From: Opitutaceae bacterium UBA2377
GTDB lineage: Bacteria; Verrucomicrobiota; Verrucomicrobiia; Opitutales; Opitutaceae
Reading direction: 5' to 3'
DNA: 64,000 bases
Assembly (NCBI GenBank): GCA_002344205.1
Contig: DDSZ01000016.1
Coordinates: 40,607 to 104,606, forward strand
Within the stretch, counting starts at the first letter, position 1; each line of letters opens with the position of its first letter. Both the position numbers and the translations under genes were made by a program. Under the pieces are notes generated by a model, which searched no databases, was not told the DNA's origin, and saw only the letters and a program-made list of their open reading frames with translations. Below, in pieces: positions 1-8,861 of the stretch.

Positions 1-452
1 TCGGCCTCCAGCACGGTGGCCGGGCCTTCGCCTCGGGCGACATAGGCGCGCTCCACGCCGGGCGGGATGAACACCACCTCTTCCGCCGCGGCGGGCAGCG
101 TCTCGTCGCCGACCCTGAACTCGACCGCGCCGGACAGCACGATGAAAACCTGCTCGCGAAAATCATCCACGCGGTGCGGGCGGGCGCCGCCGCCGGGCGC
201 GATGCGGTGGTAGCGGATCCGCGCCATGCTCGCATTGGCATAGGCGCCCTCCGCCTCGTCGTCGGGCTGCACCAGCCGCGCCGTTTCCATCCCGTGGTAA
301 ACGGCCGCATCCGCCGGCGCGGCCAACGGGAGTTTATCCAACTGAAAAAGCAGCCCGTGATCGGATTCGCGGCCGTAGCCGGACAGAAGCGGCGGCAGGC
401 ACAGCAGGAGGGCAAGACAGCGGGACAGACGGGGGAGCGGAGGGGTGGGCAT
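1..452 (-). CDS. Secreted cupin-domain protein (C-terminus outside window)
   Basis: The reading frame starts at an ATG at 452 and runs off the left edge with no stop, giving about 150 residues. Residues 1-25 form a signal peptide (Arg-rich start, then a Leu-rich core ending LLSGYG). Residues of about 75-150 form a cupin barrel: a PGGGARPHRVDDFREQVFIV stretch with the usual His and Glu metal ligands, then a PPGVERAY motif. Small cupins often act as isomerases or sensors in sugar-acid pathways, but no substrate can be read here. It is divergent from the aldolase at 609, and the operator-like site at 544-564 lies between them. The true C-terminus is unseen. Confidence 0.75.
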   Translation of the reverse strand, partial: MPTPPLPRLSRCLALLLCLPPLLSGYGRESDHGLLFQLDKLPLAAPADAAVYHGMETARLVQPDDEAEGAYANASMARIRYHRIAPGGGARPHRVDDFREQVFIVLSGAVEFRVGDETLPAAAEEVVFIPPGVERAYVARGEGPATVLEA

Positions 453-543
453 GGAAGGGAACGGGCCGGAGGGTTGAACGAGGGCGCCGGCGGACCGGCG
501 CCCTCACCCTGCCGGCCGGCGCGGCGATGCCAAACCCGGGGCG

Positions 544-564
544 GTGGGCAGATGTGGTTACCAG
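544..564 (+). promoter_or_regulatory. Operator-like inverted repeat, copy A
   Basis: Imperfect inverted repeat with arms GTGGG and ACCAG separated by 11 bases, ending 44 bases before the aldolase start codon. Read toward the gene, it has the CAG...GTTACCAG pattern found at five other sites in the first 21 kb (1407, 13527, 17477, 18378, 21007). It lies between the divergent cupin and aldolase genes. The regulator is not identifiable in the window. Confidence 0.5.
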
Positions 565-608
565 TTGTCCCGGCTTGCGCGGCCGGACGGCCCGGCGCCG
601 ACTGCGGC

Positions 609-1394
609 ATGCGTCCATCCCGGATCCTCGCCCGCATCCGCGCAGGTGAGCCCGCCCTGCTCGCCAGCCAGTGTTTCCCCCAGCCCGTCCTGGCCGAACA
701 CGCCTCCGTCCGCGGCTACGACGGCATCTGGCTCGACCAGGAGCACCAGTTCTGGAACCCGGGCGACCTGCGCGCCACCCTGCATATCATCCAACTCCTC
801 GGCCTTGACGCGATTATCCGGCCGCCGACCCGTGAAAAGGCCGCGCTTTACCAACTGCTCGACCAAGGCGCCACCGGCGTGCTTCTGCCGCACATCAACA
901 CGCCCGACGAAGCGCGCGCCGCCGTGCAGGCGCTCAAGTTCCCGCCCCTCGGGGAGCGCGGCCTCGACGGCTGCGGGCTGGACACCCGCCACGCCACGGC
1001 GATTCCCGCCGATTACCCCGCGACCGCCAACCGCGAGCGGTTTCTCGCGGTGATGATCGAGTCGCCCGCGGCCGTGCGGCAGGCCGACGCCATCGCCGCG
1101 GTCGCGGGCGTGGATATTCTCTTCTTCGGTCCGGCCGATCTGTTCCTGCGGCTAGGCCGGCCGTTCAATCCGGAGGATGCGGAATTCCGCGAGGCCGAGC
1201 GGATCGTGGACGCGGCCTGCCGCCGGCACGGCAAGGCCTGGGGCCGGCCCTGCATCTCGGCAGACGACCTTGCGCGCACGCTGGCGGCGGGCGCACGGCT
1301 GGTCGTGCACGGCAGCGATTTTCGCGCGCTCACCAGCCACCTGCGCGACTGCGGTGCCGACTTCGCGCGGTTGCGGCCGCGGGGCGGCACCTGA
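609..1394 (+). CDS. HpcH/HpaI-family class II aldolase
   Basis: A 261-residue protein of the HpcH/HpaI family, which are metal-dependent aldolases that usually cleave 2-keto-3-deoxy sugar acids or 4-hydroxy-2-oxo acids to pyruvate and an aldehyde. The expected residues are present: His46 in LDQEH, Arg71 in IIRPP, and metal ligands Glu151 (MIESP) and Asp177 (FFGPAD). The frame is open upstream to 174, but ATG 609 is chosen because homology begins there (MRPSRILARIRAG) and it leaves room for the operator-like site. It resembles the aldolase at 16553-17368 in several motifs, such as FPPLGERGLDG. The exact substrate is unknown. Confidence 0.85.
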   Translation: MRPSRILARIRAGEPALLASQCFPQPVLAEHASVRGYDGIWLDQEHQFWNPGDLRATLHIIQLLGLDAIIRPPTREKAALYQLLDQGATGVLLPHINTPDEARAAVQALKFPPLGERGLDGCGLDTRHATAIPADYPATANRERFLAVMIESPAAVRQADAIAAVAGVDILFFGPADLFLRLGRPFNPEDAEFREAERIVDAACRRHGKAWGRPCISADDLARTLAAGARLVVHGSDFRALTSHLRDCGADFARLRPRGGT

Positions 1395-1406
1395 CGCCGA
1401 TCACCC

Positions 1407-1427
1407 TTGGCCAGCTTTTGTTACCAG
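1407..1427 (+). promoter_or_regulatory. Operator-like inverted repeat, copy B
   Basis: Arms TTGGC and ACCAG with an 11-base spacer, containing the shared GGCCAG...GTTACCAG pattern. It lies 132 bases before the start of the first FG-GAP gene and probably controls the four-gene run of FG-GAP and transporter genes, because no other copy occurs until 13527. Confidence 0.5.
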
Positions 1428-1559
1428 TCAGAAAAAATGGCCAGAGGCGCGGGCCGCCGGCACCAGTTTCCTGCTCCCTCGCGGGCGCCGGCTCCGGGCC
1501 GGCATCCGCATCGCGAGCAGACACCTGTTCCCAGTTCCATCCCCCGAATCCTCCCGCCC

Positions 1560-4358
1560 ATGAGCCTATTCCCCGCCCGCCCCCTCCACCGAATGCTCGC
1601 CGCCGGCCTTGGCCTGCTTGGCCTGCTGCCGCTGCCAGCCGCACCCGTCGCCGAATGGCACCATGCCTCCTTCGCGGACTTCAGCGCTGGCACGCCCGGA
1701 AACGCCGGCCAGAATCTTTATGTCAGCACGGACGGACGGCTGCAGACCATCCGCCGCTACGACCTCGACGGCAACGGCCACCTCGACCTGCTCTACAACA
1801 GCACGCACGACTGGTATCATCCCCTGCCGGTAACGGTGGCCACGGCCGCCGCCGCCGAAGCGGTGAAGATCGAGCGCCTGCAGGTCGAGGGCAGCCAGCG
1901 GATCCTAGTCAACGATCTCAACCGCGACGGCTTCCCCGACCTCGTGATCGCGCCGAACCGCCAGAACCTGCAGCACGGCCGCACGCAGCTGGCCATCGCG
2001 TGGGGCGCCGCGGACGGCTGGTCGCACCGCCGGCTCACGCGCCAGCTGCCCGTCAACGGGCTGACCCAGATCGCGGTGGCCGACCTCGACGGCGACGGCT
2101 GGACGGACATCCTCTCGCTGAACAGCACCGGCTGGCTGCACGGCCAGCCAGAAGGCCGCATCGTGCGGGTTTACTGGGGCGCCGCGGACGGCTTCTTGCT
2201 CAACCGCTACCACGACACGGGCATCCCCGACGCGATCGACCTTACCACCGTGGCCTTCGGCGGGCAGGCCCGGGCTGCGGTGCTGGCCGGGGACGGCGCG
2301 CTCCACCTGCTCGCGGCGCGCACCGAAGCGGGTCACCGCCGGCTGGAAGTCGAGACCACCGTCGCGCTGCCGGCGAAGGATCCCACCTGCCTCCTGTGGC
2401 AACCGGATGGCGACGGCCGGCTGTGGATCGGCACCAAGGGGAACGTGCTACTCGCCTATCATCCGCAAGACGGCGTCGCCGCGCTGCCCGCCGTCCCCGC
2501 CAGCCATCTCGCCCTGGGACGGCTCGACGCGGACGAATGGCCCGACCTGGTGCTGACCAACCTGAAGCTCGGCCAGGCAATGGGCGGCGAAGCCGTAGGG
2601 GCCGCGACTGGCGCCGTGAGCGCCGTCACCATCCTCTGGGGCGCGGAATCCGGCCATGACCACGCCCGCCGGCTCGACCTTGCCATTCCCCAGGCGATCG
2701 GCACCGCCATCGGCGACCTGGACGGCGACGGCCACGCGGAACTGCTGGTGGCCGTGCACCAGGGCGACGTGGACATGGATGCCCAATCGCGGATCTACCG
2801 CGGCGACGGCACCCGCACGCTCGCTGAAAAATTCGACCCCGTGCCGACCCAGGGCGCGCGCGACATCGCGCTGGCCGCGCATCCCGCCGGCCATACCGCG
2901 GCCTTTTTCGCCAACAGCCTCCAGGGCATGCTCGGCGAGGCCGTGCCGCTCCGGCTCTTCTGGGGTTCGGCCGAGGGCTTCCGCCCGGAGCACATGAGCG
3001 AGATCCCGATGCGCAGCGGTTACAAATCCAGCGTATCGGACCTCAACAACGACGGCTATCCCGACCTCGTCACCATCAACTCCGGCCATGCCGGCCCCGA
3101 GGCCGCGGCCCGGGATGCCGAACTGGGCGCCCACATCTACTGGGGCGGCCCGGAGGGGGCGATTGCCGGGCCCGGGCCCAACCGCTTTGACCTGGCGCGC
3201 CGCCAGATCCTGCGCGAACCGGACCTCGGCTCGATCAACGTCGCCGACCTCAACCGCGACGGGCATCTCGATCTCGTGCTCGGCGCCTTCGAGGGGCGGG
3301 ACGGCGGTTCGCATCTGGTCATTTATTACGGTGCGGCCGAGGGTTTCCTCCCCGCCAACCGCATCGCGGTGCCCGTGCCCAGTTATTCGATCGGGGCGCT
3401 GATCGCCGACTTCAACGGCGACGGCTGGCTCGATCTCACGGTCGCCTCGCTGAACAGCGACCGGATCTTCACGCATTGGGGCGGTCCCGACGGCTACAGC
3501 GCCGACCGCCGCCACACGCTCAGCACGCCCGCGCCGATCGAGGTCGAGGCCGCGGACCTGGACGGCGACGGGCACCTCGACCTGCTCGTCGGCAGCTACT
3601 ACGACCGCGTCGCCAAGCGGCACGACACCGGCATCACGCTCTTCTGGGGATCAGCCGACGGCTGGCGCGAATCGAACGCCCAATGGCTGCCGGGCATGAC
3701 ACCCATCGGCCTGGCCGTGGCCGACCTCGACGGCGACGGGCATCTCGACATCGTCTCGCCCCACTACCACGGCGAGCTCTCCCGGGAGCGGCTGCCCTGC
3801 TACATTTACTGGGGCAGCGCCGACGGCTACAGTCCCCTCAACCGGACGGCCCTCATCGCCGACTCGGCGGACGACGTGATGATCGCGGACTTCAACGGCG
3901 ACGGCCGGCCCGACCTGGCGTTTTCCTCCCACTCGACGGACTTCGGGCACCTGACGCAGTCGCCCATCTACTTCAACGACGGCCAGCGCTTCACCAATCC
4001 CGCGGTGCAGTATCTGCCGACCCGGGGCCCGCATTGGATGTGGGTGCAGGACCCCGGCAACATCCAGGACCGGCGCCACCGCGAGGAATTCACCTCGGCG
4101 CCGCTCAGTTGGTCGCAGGCCGCCGCCGCCGGTCGCATCGCCGTGACGGCCACCACCCCGCACGGCGCCCGCGTGACCGTGGCGGTGCGCAGCGCGGCCG
4201 ACGCCGGGGCGCTGGCCCGGGCGCCCTGGCGGGAGGCCGCCGCCGGCCGCTTCACCACCGCGGACTCCGACCGTGTCCTCCAATACCGCCTGACCCTGCA
4301 CAGCGCCAACGGCGACGCCTACCCGGCGGTCAGCGAGGTCCGCCTGAGCCTGCATTGA
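1560..4358 (+). CDS. Secreted FG-GAP/VCBS-repeat beta-propeller protein (first copy)
   Basis: A 932-residue exported protein. The signal peptide is residues 1-28 (Arg at position 11, Leu-rich core, cleavage near LPAAPVA). The mature part contains about eleven Asp-rich calcium-binding loops of the DLDGDGxxDL type, most followed by a YWGxADG strand, as in FG-GAP/VCBS propellers related to integrin-alpha and PQQ-independent lyase scaffolds. No catalytic motif is recognised, so a carbohydrate-binding or lyase role is only inferred from its neighbours. The frame is open back to 1407, but ATG 1560 starts directly at the signal peptide. It is followed after 109 bases by a symporter gene, and the same pair recurs immediately downstream. 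Confidence 0.85.
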   Translation: MSLFPARPLHRMLAAGLGLLGLLPLPAAPVAEWHHASFADFSAGTPGNAGQNLYVSTDGRLQTIRRYDLDGNGHLDLLYNSTHDWYHPLPVTVATAAAAEAVKIERLQVEGSQRILVNDLNRDGFPDLVIAPNRQNLQHGRTQLAIAWGAADGWSHRRLTRQLPVNGLTQIAVADLDGDGWTDILSLNSTGWLHGQPEGRIVRVYWGAADGFLLNRYHDTGIPDAIDLTTVAFGGQARAAVLAGDGALHLLAARTEAGHRRLEVETTVALPAKDPTCLLWQPDGDGRLWIGTKGNVLLAYHPQDGVAALPAVPASHLALGRLDADEWPDLVLTNLKLGQAMGGEAVGAATGAVSAVTILWGAESGHDHARRLDLAIPQAIGTAIGDLDGDGHAELLVAVHQGDVDMDAQSRIYRGDGTRTLAEKFDPVPTQGARDIALAAHPAGHTAAFFANSLQGMLGEAVPLRLFWGSAEGFRPEHMSEIPMRSGYKSSVSDLNNDGYPDLVTINSGHAGPEAAARDAELGAHIYWGGPEGAIAGPGPNRFDLARRQILREPDLGSINVADLNRDGHLDLVLGAFEGRDGGSHLVIYYGAAEGFLPANRIAVPVPSYSIGALIADFNGDGWLDLTVASLNSDRIFTHWGGPDGYSADRRHTLSTPAPIEVEAADLDGDGHLDLLVGSYYDRVAKRHDTGITLFWGSADGWRESNAQWLPGMTPIGLAVADLDGDGHLDIVSPHYHGELSRERLPCYIYWGSADGYSPLNRTALIADSADDVMIADFNGDGRPDLAFSSHSTDFGHLTQSPIYFNDGQRFTNPAVQYLPTRGPHWMWVQDPGNIQDRRHREEFTSAPLSWSQAAAAGRIAVTATTPHGARVTVAVRSAADAGALARAPWREAAAGRFTTADSDRVLQYRLTLHSANGDAYPAVSEVRLSLH

Positions 4359-4467
4359 AATCGGGCTGGCGGCGCGGTCGCCGCCGGTCCAAACGGGTGG
4401 TTTCCGGCGGGCTCCACCCCCTGCCGTTTGCAATCCCCGCCCGGCCGTCCCTCCCGAATCATCCTCC

Positions 4468-5964
4468 ATGCATCTGCACACGCTCGATTTCATCGTCATC
4501 GCGATTTATATGCTCGGCCTAGTCGCCATCGGCTTCCTGTTTGCGGGCCGCCAAAAGGACAAGGCGACCTATTTCCTGGGCAACCGCCGGATGCCGTGGT
4601 TTCTCGCGGGCATCAGCGTCATCGCCACGCTGCTCTCGACGATGACCTATCTCGCCATACCGGGCGAAATGATCCGCTACGGGATCGGCCTCTTTTCCTC
4701 GCTGCTCGCTTTCTTCGTCATCGTGCCGTTCGTCAACTACCTCATCATCCCGTTCCTGATGCGGCTGGAGGTGACCAGCGTTTATGAATACATCGAGACG
4801 CGCTTCAACCTGACGACCCGGATGCTGGCGGCCTCGGCCTTCATCGTGTCGCGGGTCATCTGGACCGGACTCATCATCTACATGGCCGCGTTTGCCATCG
4901 CCGCGATGACCGGCTGGAGCATCGCGCTCATCATCATCCTCATCGGGCTCATCACCACCCTTTATACCACCGTGGGCGGCATCAGTGCCGTGATGTGGAC
5001 CGATCTGGTGCAGTTCTTCATCCTGCTCGGCGGCGCGGTGTTTGTGCCCATTTACATCGGCTTCGTCACCGACGCCGGTCCGGCCACCTGGTGGAGCACC
5101 TTCTCCGAGGCGGGCCGCACCCAGGTGCCGCTCTACAGCTTCGATCCCGCGGTGCGGCTGACCGTGATCGGGATGATGGTCTCCTCCTTCATCTGGAACA
5201 TCTGCACCCACGGCGCCGACCAGGTGGCGGCCCAGCGCTACCTGACGACGCCCTCGGCGGCCGCGGCCCGGCGCTCGGTGCTCGTGTTCTCGATCGCCAA
5301 CGTCGCGATGATCCTGCTGCTGGCCGTGGTCGGGCTGGCGCTCTTCTACTTCTTTTACCTCCGCTCCGGCCTACCCGTGCAGGCCTTCCAGGAGCAGATT
5401 GCACCCGAGGCCGACAAGGCCTTCCCGCGCTTCATCGCCGCCAACCTGCCCGCGGGCATCTCCGGCCTGATCCTGGCCGCGCTGCTGGCGGCGGCCATGT
5501 CGAGCCTGAGCTCCGCCATCAACTCCATCTCGACGGTGGCAGTGACCGACTTCATCGACCGTTTCCGGCTCTTCGCCAACCAGCAGAACCATCTCCTGCT
5601 CGCGATGGGCATTGCGGCCATCACCGGCCTGCTCGGCATCGCCTCGGCGCTCACGGTGAACGGCTTCATGCAGACCGGGGAGTGGAACCTGCTCGAGCTG
5701 ATGGAGCGCGGGAACCACCTCTTCGTCGCCCCGCTCGGCGTGCTGTTCTTCGTCGGCTTCCTGGTGCCACGCGCCGGCAGCCGCGCCGCGATCGGCGGTT
5801 TCCTCGCCGGCCTGGCCACCAGCGTCTCCGTCTCCTTCGGCAAGGAGATCTACGGCTTGGAGAACCCGATTGGCTTCATCTGGAATCTCCCCGGCTCGTT
5901 CGTCGTGGCCTTCGTCACGACCGTGCTGCTGGGGTTCGTCTTCAAACGCCCTGCCGCCGCCTGA
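4468..5964 (+). CDS. Sodium:solute symporter (SSS family), first copy
   Basis: A 498-residue inner-membrane protein with about 13 hydrophobic segments. The features fit SSS transporters: N-terminal DFIVIAIYMLGLVAIGF helix, YFLGNRRMPWF, the first discontinuous helix STMTYLAIPGEM, and AAAMSSLSSAINS in the sodium-site region. The length is normal for the family. It probably imports the small molecule released or bound by the neighbouring FG-GAP proteins. It is paralogous to the transporter at 8862-10439. The next FG-GAP gene begins 10 bases after its stop, which points to co-transcription. Confidence 0.9.
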   Translation: MHLHTLDFIVIAIYMLGLVAIGFLFAGRQKDKATYFLGNRRMPWFLAGISVIATLLSTMTYLAIPGEMIRYGIGLFSSLLAFFVIVPFVNYLIIPFLMRLEVTSVYEYIETRFNLTTRMLAASAFIVSRVIWTGLIIYMAAFAIAAMTGWSIALIIILIGLITTLYTTVGGISAVMWTDLVQFFILLGGAVFVPIYIGFVTDAGPATWWSTFSEAGRTQVPLYSFDPAVRLTVIGMMVSSFIWNICTHGADQVAAQRYLTTPSAAAARRSVLVFSIANVAMILLLAVVGLALFYFFYLRSGLPVQAFQEQIAPEADKAFPRFIAANLPAGISGLILAALLAAAMSSLSSAINSISTVAVTDFIDRFRLFANQQNHLLLAMGIAAITGLLGIASALTVNGFMQTGEWNLLELMERGNHLFVAPLGVLFFVGFLVPRAGSRAAIGGFLAGLATSVSVSFGKEIYGLENPIGFIWNLPGSFVVAFVTTVLLGFVFKRPAAA

Positions 5965-5974
5965 GCCACCCGCC

Positions 5975-8806
5975 ATGTCCCGCCCATCCTTCCGCCGTTC
6001 GCTGGCCGCCGTCCTCGCCGTCTTCGCCGGCCCGCCGGTCACCGGCACCGAGCCGGCCGGGATCCGGCAAGTCTGGCACCTCGAACGCTTCGATGATTTC
6101 GCCGCGGGCACCTTCGACGACGGCGGCGTCAACGCCTACGTCGCCGCCGACGGTTCCATCAGGCTCATCAACCAATGGGATCTGAACGCGGACGGCTGGA
6201 TCGATATTCTCCTGCCGAACTCCCACGGTTACAATGAGAAGGTTGACCTCTCGATTTACTGGGGTCGCGACAGCTGGAGCCCCGCCGGCCGCACCCAGCT
6301 CCCCAGCGACGGCGGGAAGGCCGCCGCCGTGGCCGACCTTGACGGCGACGGCTGGCCCGATCTCGTGCTCGCCAACCGGTTCAACGGCACCAAGTCGGAG
6401 CTGGACCTGTGGATCTACTGGGGAGGGTCGAAAGGATTCTCCGCAGAACGGCGCAGCGCACTTCCGGCGCAAGGCGCCGAAGCGGTTGCCCTTGCCGACC
6501 TCAACGGCGACGGGCACCCGGAGATCATCGTCGCCAACAGCGGCCTGAGCTACCACGTGGCGCTGGATTCCCACCGCCGCTCCTACGTCTATTGGAACCG
6601 CGACGGCCGGTTTGCCGCCGATGACCGGCTGGAACTGCCGACGGCCCATGCGCAGGGCGTCGCCGTGGCCGACCTCGACGGCGACGGGCGGCCGGATGTC
6701 ATCTTCGCCAACCAGGGCAACGAGGCGGATGAAGCCGGCCTGACGGTGTATTTCAATCCCGGCGCGCCGGGATTTTCCCCGGAGAACCGGCTCCACCTGC
6801 CCGGCGAGCGCAGCAGCGGCGTGGCCGCCGCCGACCTGAACCGCGACGGCCGCGTCGATCTCGTCGTCGCCAATGCTTTCCGGCTGAAAGGACGCGAGGG
6901 CGGGATCTACAACCTGGTCGAGACCACGCACCTCAACTCGCTGGTCTATTGGAACGGCCCGGACGGATTCGACCCCGCCCGCCGGACCGCGCTGCCCACG
7001 GTCGGAGCGCAGGCGGTGGCGGCGGGCGACCTCAACGCCGATGGCTGGCCCGACCTCGCCTTTGCCCAGGCCGGCGCGGGCGCAAGCTTCATCTACTTGG
7101 GCGGGCCCGACGGCTTCCAGCCGCGCCGCCGGATCGCGCTGCCGGGCCAAAACCATTCGGCGGCGGCAATCGCGGATCTCGACGGCGACGGCCACAACGA
7201 CCTGCTGCTGGCGCTGCGCAAGACCTCGGGCAGCTTTGCGGCCGAGGTCCATGTGCACCGCGGCGGGCCCGACGGCCTGCAAACCGAGCCCATGCTCACG
7301 GTGCCCGCCGCCAGCACCGGCGGCATCGTCGTCGCCGATCCCGACCGCGACGGCCGCCGGGATCTCGTGGTGATCAACCGCGGCGACGGTCCCGATGCCG
7401 CGGGCAGCCCGGCCTACGTGTATCCCGGCGGACCCGACGGCTTCGATCCGGCCCGCCGGCTGGAGCTGCCGACCCGCGGGTCGGACTCCTACCTGTCGAC
7501 GGACCTGAACGCCGACGGGCATGTGGACCTGTTCTTCCCCCACAGTCCCCCGACCATTTTTTGGGGCGGGCCGGACGGCATCCAGCCGGACAAGACCAGC
7601 ACCCTGTCGCCGGACTACGCGTTCTCCGGCCGGGCCGCCGACTTCAACCGGGACGGATACCTCGACCTTGTCGTGAGCGAGTGGCAGCCCGGCCGGGAGG
7701 TCACCCACATCTACTACGGCGGTCCCAGCGGTTTCACCGCCGCCCACCGCCAGCCGTTTCCGATCCGCAGCGTGCGCTTCCACACCATCGCCGATCTCGA
7801 CCGGGACGGGTGGATCGATGTCGTCTTCCCCAACTTCATCGACGAGGAAATCGTGATTTTCTGGAACAGTCCGCTCGGGTTTTCCCCGGAGCGGCAGACT
7901 CGCCTGCCGGTGCGTTCCGCGGTCGCGGTCGAGGTCGCGGACCTGAACGCCGACGGCCAGCTCGACCTCATCATCCCCAACCTCTTCGACAAGAATCCCG
8001 AGCCCGGCAAGCCGCGCTCCTTCGGCGGCTCCCCGCATGGCGACACCTTCATCTACTGGGGCGGACGGGAAGGGTTTCACCCGGACCGACGCACGGTGCT
8101 GCCCTCGACCGGGTCCGCCGACGCCGTGGTCGCCGACCTGAACAACAACGGCCACCTGGATCTGGTCCTGACCAACTACCACGAAGGCGAAACCCGGTCG
8201 GGTCCCTCCTACATTTACTGGAACGGTCCGGACGGCTTCCACGCGGAGCGGCACACGCGCATCCCCTCCCACTCCGCGTCCGGCGCGCTGGTGGCCGATT
8301 TCAACCGGGACGGCCGGCCCGACCTGTTTCTCGCCAACCATTCCAAAGACGGCAACCACCGCACCGACACCTGGCTGTATTGGGGCCGGCCCGAGGGATT
8401 TTCCGCGCAACACCGGACCGCCCTGCCCGGCTTGGGGCCGCATTTCCTGACCGCGGTGGACATCGGTCATGTCTATGACCGCAGTGACCGCTACACCTAC
8501 CTTTCGGCGCCGCATGACGCCGGCGGGGACGCGCAGATGGAGGAGCTCGACTGGGAGGCCGACACCCCCTTCCAAACGGGCATCCGGTTCCAGGTGCGGT
8601 CGGCCGGCTCGGCGGTCGCGCTCGCCCAGGCGCCCTGGTGCGGACCCGGCGGACCGGGCACCCATTTCACGCGCAGCGGCGAGGCGCAGAGCATTGCTGC
8701 ACCGCCCGCGCGCTGGTTCCAGTTCCGGGCCGAGCTGATCAGTCCCGGTTCGGCAAACAGCCCGATCCTCAAATCCGTGAGCCTCCACTACCGCCGCCGG
8801 CCTTGA
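5975..8806 (+). CDS. Secreted FG-GAP/VCBS-repeat beta-propeller protein (second copy)
   Basis: A 943-residue protein with an N-terminal signal peptide (MSRPSFRRSLAAVLAV...) and about fourteen DLxxDGxxDLV loops spaced roughly 50-60 residues apart, typical of FG-GAP propellers. It resembles the protein at 1560-4358 in domain layout, including a WHxxxFxDFxAGT motif just after the signal peptide and a similar C-terminal beta-rich tail. ATG 5975 is chosen because it starts the signal peptide and follows the symporter stop by 10 bases; the frame is open further upstream inside the symporter gene. Its function is unknown. Confidence 0.85.
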   Translation: MSRPSFRRSLAAVLAVFAGPPVTGTEPAGIRQVWHLERFDDFAAGTFDDGGVNAYVAADGSIRLINQWDLNADGWIDILLPNSHGYNEKVDLSIYWGRDSWSPAGRTQLPSDGGKAAAVADLDGDGWPDLVLANRFNGTKSELDLWIYWGGSKGFSAERRSALPAQGAEAVALADLNGDGHPEIIVANSGLSYHVALDSHRRSYVYWNRDGRFAADDRLELPTAHAQGVAVADLDGDGRPDVIFANQGNEADEAGLTVYFNPGAPGFSPENRLHLPGERSSGVAAADLNRDGRVDLVVANAFRLKGREGGIYNLVETTHLNSLVYWNGPDGFDPARRTALPTVGAQAVAAGDLNADGWPDLAFAQAGAGASFIYLGGPDGFQPRRRIALPGQNHSAAAIADLDGDGHNDLLLALRKTSGSFAAEVHVHRGGPDGLQTEPMLTVPAASTGGIVVADPDRDGRRDLVVINRGDGPDAAGSPAYVYPGGPDGFDPARRLELPTRGSDSYLSTDLNADGHVDLFFPHSPPTIFWGGPDGIQPDKTSTLSPDYAFSGRAADFNRDGYLDLVVSEWQPGREVTHIYYGGPSGFTAAHRQPFPIRSVRFHTIADLDRDGWIDVVFPNFIDEEIVIFWNSPLGFSPERQTRLPVRSAVAVEVADLNADGQLDLIIPNLFDKNPEPGKPRSFGGSPHGDTFIYWGGREGFHPDRRTVLPSTGSADAVVADLNNNGHLDLVLTNYHEGETRSGPSYIYWNGPDGFHAERHTRIPSHSASGALVADFNRDGRPDLFLANHSKDGNHRTDTWLYWGRPEGFSAQHRTALPGLGPHFLTAVDIGHVYDRSDRYTYLSAPHDAGGDAQMEELDWEADTPFQTGIRFQVRSAGSAVALAQAPWCGPGGPGTHFTRSGEAQSIAAPPARWFQFRAELISPGSANSPILKSVSLHYRRRP

Positions 8807-8861
8807 GGCGGGGCCATCCGCCCCGGCTCCAAAGCGCGCCGCCCGGAACCACAACCCCGTC